Source: Baffinella frigidus (taxonomy: Eukaryota; Cryptophyceae; Cryptomonadales; Baffinellaceae). Taken from it: 15,471 bases of DNA. The DNA lies in assembly GCA_026770585.1 (NCBI GenBank), contig MU647182.1:108768-124238 (forward strand), read 5' to 3'. Below, piece after piece: positions 13,021 through 15,471 of the stretch. Below the pieces are notes generated by a model. The model saw only the letters and a program-made list of their open reading frames with translations, was not told where the DNA came from and made no database searches. Made by a program: the position numbers and the translations under genes. The stretch's first letter is position 1. Each line of letters opens with the position of its first letter.

Positions 13021-13132
13021 CCTGATTTTGATGCTATTTTTCTTTCATTTGATGGCAATCAAAATTACTGCACAAATGATTTAATATTGCGATGGCCATC
13101 GGGCGATGGCAGTAGGCTGCGCTGTGAGGACG
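13021..13132 (+). mobile_element. Solo left arm of the 13133-13272 element
   Basis: gatgctatttttctttcatt, tgatggcaatcaaaattact and gcacaa at 13028-13073 repeat the left arm of the next element in direct orientation. It lacks the outermost TTATCCGGGGAAAC. gaggacg just before 13133 is part of the target site. Confidence 0.7.
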
Positions 13133-13272
13133 TTATCCGGGGAAACCTATTTTTCTTTCATTTGATGGCAACGAAAATTACTGCACAATTCGTTCTTATT
13201 AGTAATATTAAAGCATCTGTGTTGTAATTTTGATTGCCATCAAATGAAATAAAAATAGGTTTCCCCGGATAA
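13133..13272. mobile_element. Foldback MITE with 4-bp target duplication GACG
   Basis: Arms TTATCCGGGGAAACCTATTT and inverse continue for about 55 bp each (tttgatggcaa, aaaattac). GACG is on both sides (13129-13132 and 13273-13276). The ends follow the same T-Y-A-T-C-Y pattern as the elements at 3623 and 13610. Confidence 0.85.
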
Positions 13273-13433
13273 GACGTGGGCAAGTCCTAGCCTACTCTGT
13301 CTTCTCTTTCTCCGCGGCCTGCCGGCGGGGCGGGGCCCATAGAAATATACGTATATCACGTATATTTCACGTACGTATACAAAAGCGGCCGGCCCGTCCT
13401 CTCGTCCTCGGGGGATCCACTAGCCCTTGCAGG
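13273..13433. other. GC-rich spacer with an AT-rich hairpin
   Basis: 13342-13368 is a hairpin with 11-bp arms (gaaatatacgt) and loop atatc, followed by cacgtacgtata. Surrounded by GC-rich DNA (gccggcggggcggggccc before, gcggccggcccg after). No gene seen. Confidence 0.55.
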
Positions 13434-13580
13434 TGCCTCAAATAGTGCCCTGGAGCCTTTGAGATTTGCCTTGGCTGGAGGTCGGATCCGACCTCCATAG
13501 ATCACAAGTCAACAAATTTTCGATAAAAAATCATCTTTTGGGATTCATGTTCCAGAGCACTATTTGCGCCACCTCGGAGG
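13434..13580. mobile_element. Imperfect foldback with inner GGATCC palindrome
   Basis: caaatagtgccctgga at 13439-13454 faces tccagagcactatttg at 13551-13566 with one mismatch, with partial symmetry outside it (aggtgcctc against gccacct). 13476-13497 is a perfect 22-bp palindrome (tggaggtcgga / tccgacctcca) placed off-centre, as in family E. Confidence 0.7.
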
Positions 13581-13609
13581 GCTCGTGGATCGAACTCGCA
13601 TGCTGGTGT

Positions 13610-13759
13610 TTATCTCAGAAAAGGGATTTTTAAATTAGTTTTCGTAAGTCAATTCCTGTACAAATTCGTCAACTTATTCTTTTCTCTGCGCATAAGTTGA
13701 CAAATCTGAAGGGGGATTGACTTAAGAAAACGAATTTAAAAATCCCTTTTCTGAGATAA
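13610..13759. mobile_element. Foldback MITE with 4-bp target duplication GTGT
   Basis: Arms TTATCTCAGAAAAGGGATTT and inverse, continuing ttaaattagttttc and aagtcaatt, then an inner gtcaacttat/ataagttgac pair. GTGT is on both sides (13606-13609 and 13760-13763). It lies immediately upstream of the first P-loop exon copy. Confidence 0.88.
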
Positions 13760-13767
13760 GTGTGCAG

Positions 13768-13802
13768 CGCGTCGGCGGCGCGGCGGGTGGTGGTGGTGGG
13801 CG
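13768..13802 (+). pseudogene. 5' fragment of the P-loop exon
   Basis: Preceded by tgtgcag like the full exon. It reads ASAARRVVVVG and stops matching in the middle of the P-loop, at gtggtgggcg. Compared with 13918-13950 it has two silent changes (TCC/TCG, AGG/CGG) and one conservative change (L to V), the pattern expected of a once-coding duplicate. What follows (tagcttccagggcaatgg) is unrelated. Confidence 0.55.
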
Positions 13803-13916
13803 TAGCTTCCAGGGCAATGGACAAGATTCTAGTACCAATCGTTTAGCTGGACTGTATCCGTGAAGCCCGCGGTGGCTGCTGAGTGGAACCCGTAACCCGT
13901 AACCCCTGTGGCACAG
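13803..13916. other. Insert and telomere-like acceptor region before the P-loop exon
   Basis: Unique DNA ending in cccgtaacccgtaacccc and then tgtggcacag. The last 30 bases are a short telomere-like C/A run leading into AG, the same arrangement as at the left-hand micro-exons. Confidence 0.5.
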
Positions 13917-14010
13917 CGCGTCCGCGGCGCGGAGGGTGCTGGTGGTGGGCGACCCCGGGAGCGGCAAAACCTCCCTGCTGGCAGCCGTGGCACACCACCT
14001 CGCCACACAG
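13917..14010 (+). CDS. P-loop NTPase exon (NACHT/AAA-like), partial
   Basis: A 94-nt island bounded by gcacag and gttacg. After one base of a split codon it reads ASAARRVLVVGDPGSGKTSL, then LAAVAHHLATQ. VLVVGDPGSGKT is a textbook Walker A motif (G-x-x-x-x-G-K-T) preceded by a hydrophobic beta strand, and the LLAAVAHHLA helix after it fits NACHT/STAND or AAA-type NTPases. Walker B and sensor regions are not present nearby, so this is one exon or a fragment. Codons are strongly GC-ending. The tail of the exon and the following intron start are duplicated at 14168, 14828 and 14981, which suggests a broken locus. Confidence 0.6.
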
Positions 14011-14167
14011 GTTACGAGCCCCGAATATCCAACACCAACCCAGAGAGAACGCTCCTTGTCAAGGAGTCGCTTGAGAGAGCTCGAAAGCGAGCGTGGGTTT
14101 AGTCAACTTGCCCTCCACTTCTCTGTCAAAAGTCAACATACCCGCATTCTGCTTCTCAGAATGTCAA
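14011..14167. other. Sequence between P-loop exon and its tail copy
   Basis: Starts with the intron-like gttacgagccccgaatatcc. Further on, tagtcaacttgccctccact and gtcaaaagtcaacat contain the GTCAAC motif common to many foldbacks here. gcattctgcttctcagaatgt at 14142-14162 is a short inverted repeat. Confidence 0.45.
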
Positions 14168-14283
14168 CCCTGCTGGCAGCCGTGGCACACCACCTCGCCA
14201 CACAGGTTACGAGCCCCGAATATCAGGAAAATTGGTACGGTGCTTGGAGCCATTTCCTGAATTTATTAGGGGGGTTGTACCAG
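14168..14283 (+). repeat. Segmental copy 1: P-loop exon tail plus R block
   Basis: 14168-14224 repeats the last third of the P-loop exon and the first bases after it (ccctgctggcagccgtggca onward) exactly. 14227-14283 is the R block (gaaaattggtacgg, cttggagccatttcctgaat, ttattaggggggttgtacca). The same two parts are joined in the same order at 14828-14940, so the composite was duplicated as a unit. Confidence 0.8.
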
Positions 14284-14427
14284 CCGCTACCGAGCGAGGA
14301 CGTTATTCAATTTTAAAGGGGTTTGAAAACTTTCACCTGAATCCTATAAGGGAAATGGACTCTTAAAATGAAAAAGCTGAGGCCGGATTCTGGCCTCAGC
14401 TTTTGAACGAACCCCCGGGTGCCTCGA
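14284..14427. repeat. Spacer with a 33-bp hairpin
   Basis: 14372-14404 is a perfect hairpin with 13-bp arms (aaaagctgaggcc) and a 7-base loop. In a bacterium this would resemble a terminator, but in this eukaryotic, MITE-rich context it is more likely a foldback core. ggaaatggactcttaaaatg precedes it. Confidence 0.6.
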
Positions 14428-14627
14428 TAGAGCGTTTGCGGTAATTGTTGTCCGTTTTGAACGTGCGATTTTCCGGTTTTCCGGTTTTCATTTGCCCCCC
14501 CCCCCGATTCATTTGTACCAGAGAAGTGTCCATTTAAAACATTCAACGACCTTTACAACATTTTAAAAAACCGTAAAACCGGAAAATCGCACGTCCAAAA
14601 CGGACAACAATTACCGCAAACGCTCTA
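14428..14627. mobile_element. TA-flanked foldback, TAGAGCGTTTGC ends
   Basis: A 200-bp element with arms TAGAGCGTTTGCGGTAATTG and inverse, continuing ttgtccgtttt, cgtgcgattttccggtttt. The two arms differ by few bases over about 55 bp. The left arm carries an extra copy of ttttccgg. The loop has an 11-base C run and tttgtaccagagaagtgtcc. Confidence 0.88.
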
Positions 14628-14633
14628 GCGGAA

Positions 14634-14671
14634 GGCGCTAGGCAACTCGGATTCGTTTTGCCCCTTCCTTG
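14634..14671 (+). repeat. Direct repeat block ggcaactcggattcgttttg
   Basis: ggcgctaggcaactcggatt, then cgttttgcccc, recurs at 14945-14974 in the same orientation, part of the segmental duplication in this region. Confidence 0.75.
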
Positions 14672-14821
14672 CTCGGATAGCGAGGGTGCAAATGGATCGG
14701 GTATTTATTGCCTTCAGCTCCCGATGGGAGCTGAAGCCCAGTACAAACTGGACGCGACTGGTACCAAATTTTGAATTCGTACCCGCATTGAAAAGATCCG
14801 TTTGCCCCCTCGCTATCCGAC
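14672..14821. mobile_element. Foldback with ctcggatagcgaggg arms and inner hairpin
   Basis: Arms 14672-14698 and 14795-14821 are inverted with a few mismatches (ctcggatagcgagg, gcaaatggatc). 14713-14735 is a perfect 10-bp-arm hairpin (ttcagctccc gat gggagctgaa), off-centre as in family E. The loop includes actggtaccaaattttgaat. Confidence 0.75.
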
Positions 14822-14827
14822 CAAGGC

Positions 14828-14940
14828 CTGGCAGTTCCGTGGAACACCTCCTCTCCTCGCAGGTTGCGAGCCTCGGGTTGACCGAAAATTCGTACGGGAC
14901 TTGGAGCCATTTCCTGAATTTATTAGGGGGGTTGTACCAG
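14828..14940 (+). repeat. Segmental copy 2: P-loop exon tail plus R block
   Basis: Diverged copy of 14168-14283. The exon tail (ctggcag, cctcgcaggttgcgagcctc) has about 15-20% differences and its reading frame is no longer kept, whereas the R block is nearly identical (ggacttggagccatttcctg). A third R block is at 15251-15295. Confidence 0.75.
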
Positions 14941-15031
14941 AAATGCGCGAGGCAACTCGGATTCGTTTTGCCCCCTCCAGGCAGTCGTGGTGCACATCCT
15001 CACCTCGCAGGTTACGAGCCCCGGATTCACT
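14941..15031 (+). repeat. Segmental copy 3: exon tail without R block
   Basis: 14945-14974 is the ggcaactcggattcgttttg block. 14981-15030 is a third copy of the exon tail (gcagtcgtggtgcacatcct, cacctcgcaggttacgagcc). It runs directly into the 29-bp tandem array. Confidence 0.75.
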
Positions 15032-15141
15032 GAAAAATCGTAGAGCCAATGTGGCTGACCGAAAAATCGTAGAGCCAATGTGGCTGACCGAAAAATCGTA
15101 GAGCCAATGTGGCTGACCGAAAAATCGTAGAGCCAATGTGG
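15032..15141 (+). repeat. 29-bp tandem array containing the family D terminus
   Basis: Three complete identical units and one partial unit (gaaaaatcgtagagccaatg, then tggctgacc). Each unit contains TAGAGCCAATGTGG, the terminus of the family D foldback, and the last unit continues into a family D arm. Confidence 0.92.
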
Positions 15142-15250
15142 ACTTGGCCAAATCGAACTTCGAACTTACAAGATGCGCACTTCTAGATGGACTGTAATTA
15201 TTAGTAAGCAGCATGATCTATACTGCAAAATTTGAATTTAAAACACTACA
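15142..15250 (+). mobile_element. Family D arm, truncated
   Basis: acttggccaaatcgaacttc, gcgcacttctagatggact, attagtaagcagcatg and aaaatttgaatttaaaacac correspond to the left arm and loop of 12645-12851 in order, with the loop inverted. The right arm is missing, replaced by R block copy 3. Confidence 0.75.
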
Positions 15251-15295
15251 TGTCGGGACTTGGAGCCATTTCCTGATATTTTCAGGGGGTTGTAC
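15251..15295 (+). repeat. R block copy 3
   Basis: tgtcgggacttggagccatt, then tcctgatattttcagggggt and tgtac, a more diverged version of the blocks at 14227 and 14884. Confidence 0.75.
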
Positions 15296-15471
15296 GGCGA
15301 GGCGCCAGGCTGACGCAAGTTTGCCTCCTCGCTACCGAAAGTCAACTTTGTCACCCCCCCCCCCTTTGTCAACTTTGGGCGAGGAGAGTGGCCCACTGTC
15401 CCCCCCCCCCCCCCCCCACCCACGCGAAGCAAACCCTGAACTCTAAACTCTGACCCCCCCCCCCCCCCCCC
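15296..15471. other. Inverted repeat and homopolymer-rich window end
   Basis: cctcctcgctaccgaaagtc and aactttg face caactttgggcgaggagag across a C run of 13. A second C run (about 17) and a final one (18) follow. caaaccctgaactctaaact at 15431-15450 is telomere-like, C-rich strand on top. Confidence 0.6.

Noticed and set aside
14372-14404. Intrinsic (rho-independent) bacterial terminator
   Set aside because: The stem is strong, but there is no T run beyond the stem's own T and the whole window is eukaryotic in character. The hairpin belongs with the many foldback cores.

Overview
The window looks like repeat-rich nuclear DNA of a eukaryote, probably subtelomeric or pericentromeric, from an alga or other protist. 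The reasons are kilobases of degenerate CCCTAAA repeats (plant/green-algal type telomere sequence, also found in some other protists), many short foldback (MITE-like) transposons, no operon-like coding, and candidate exons bounded by AG and GT. I cannot name the species. Both ends of the window stop in long C runs, as does the loop of one foldback, so assembly breaks at homopolymers are likely.

Layout. 1-3590: telomere-like arrays, C-rich strand on top, broken by one MITE (861-1044), one nested foldback (2184-2446) and several short unique islands. Six of these islands can be read as micro-exons of 37-54 nt that stay in one open frame when the telomere-like DNA between them is removed as GT-AG introns. 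3600-6230: short foldbacks, including family A (TA + CAGGGGTACC), family C (CCACTCGAGGCT) and a GATT-flanked element, plus a 33-bp minisatellite. 6231-7199: a 969-bp TA-flanked element with a GC-rich interior that carries an antisense ankyrin-like fragment; a neighbouring tandem copy preserves its empty site. 7200-9060: two more family A copies, family G repeats, and a telomere-like array in the opposite orientation that fits an intron on the minus strand. 9100-11000: two family C relatives and a cluster of family G repeats. 11123-11710: the longest plausible open reading frame, 195 codons, product uncertain. 11800-13760: a dense run of foldbacks, two with 4-bp target duplications. 13768-15030: a P-loop (Walker A) exon and several partial copies of it. 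15032-15471: a 29-bp tandem array built from a MITE terminus, then low-complexity sequence.

No rRNA, tRNA, CRISPR array or intact transposase was recognised. The genic pieces look like fragments dispersed and duplicated among non-autonomous transposons. The most interesting points are (1) telomere-like arrays that appear to act as introns, (2) foldback elements whose hairpin tips are replaced by unrelated but still self-complementary sequence, and (3) an internal empty-site/filled-site pair.
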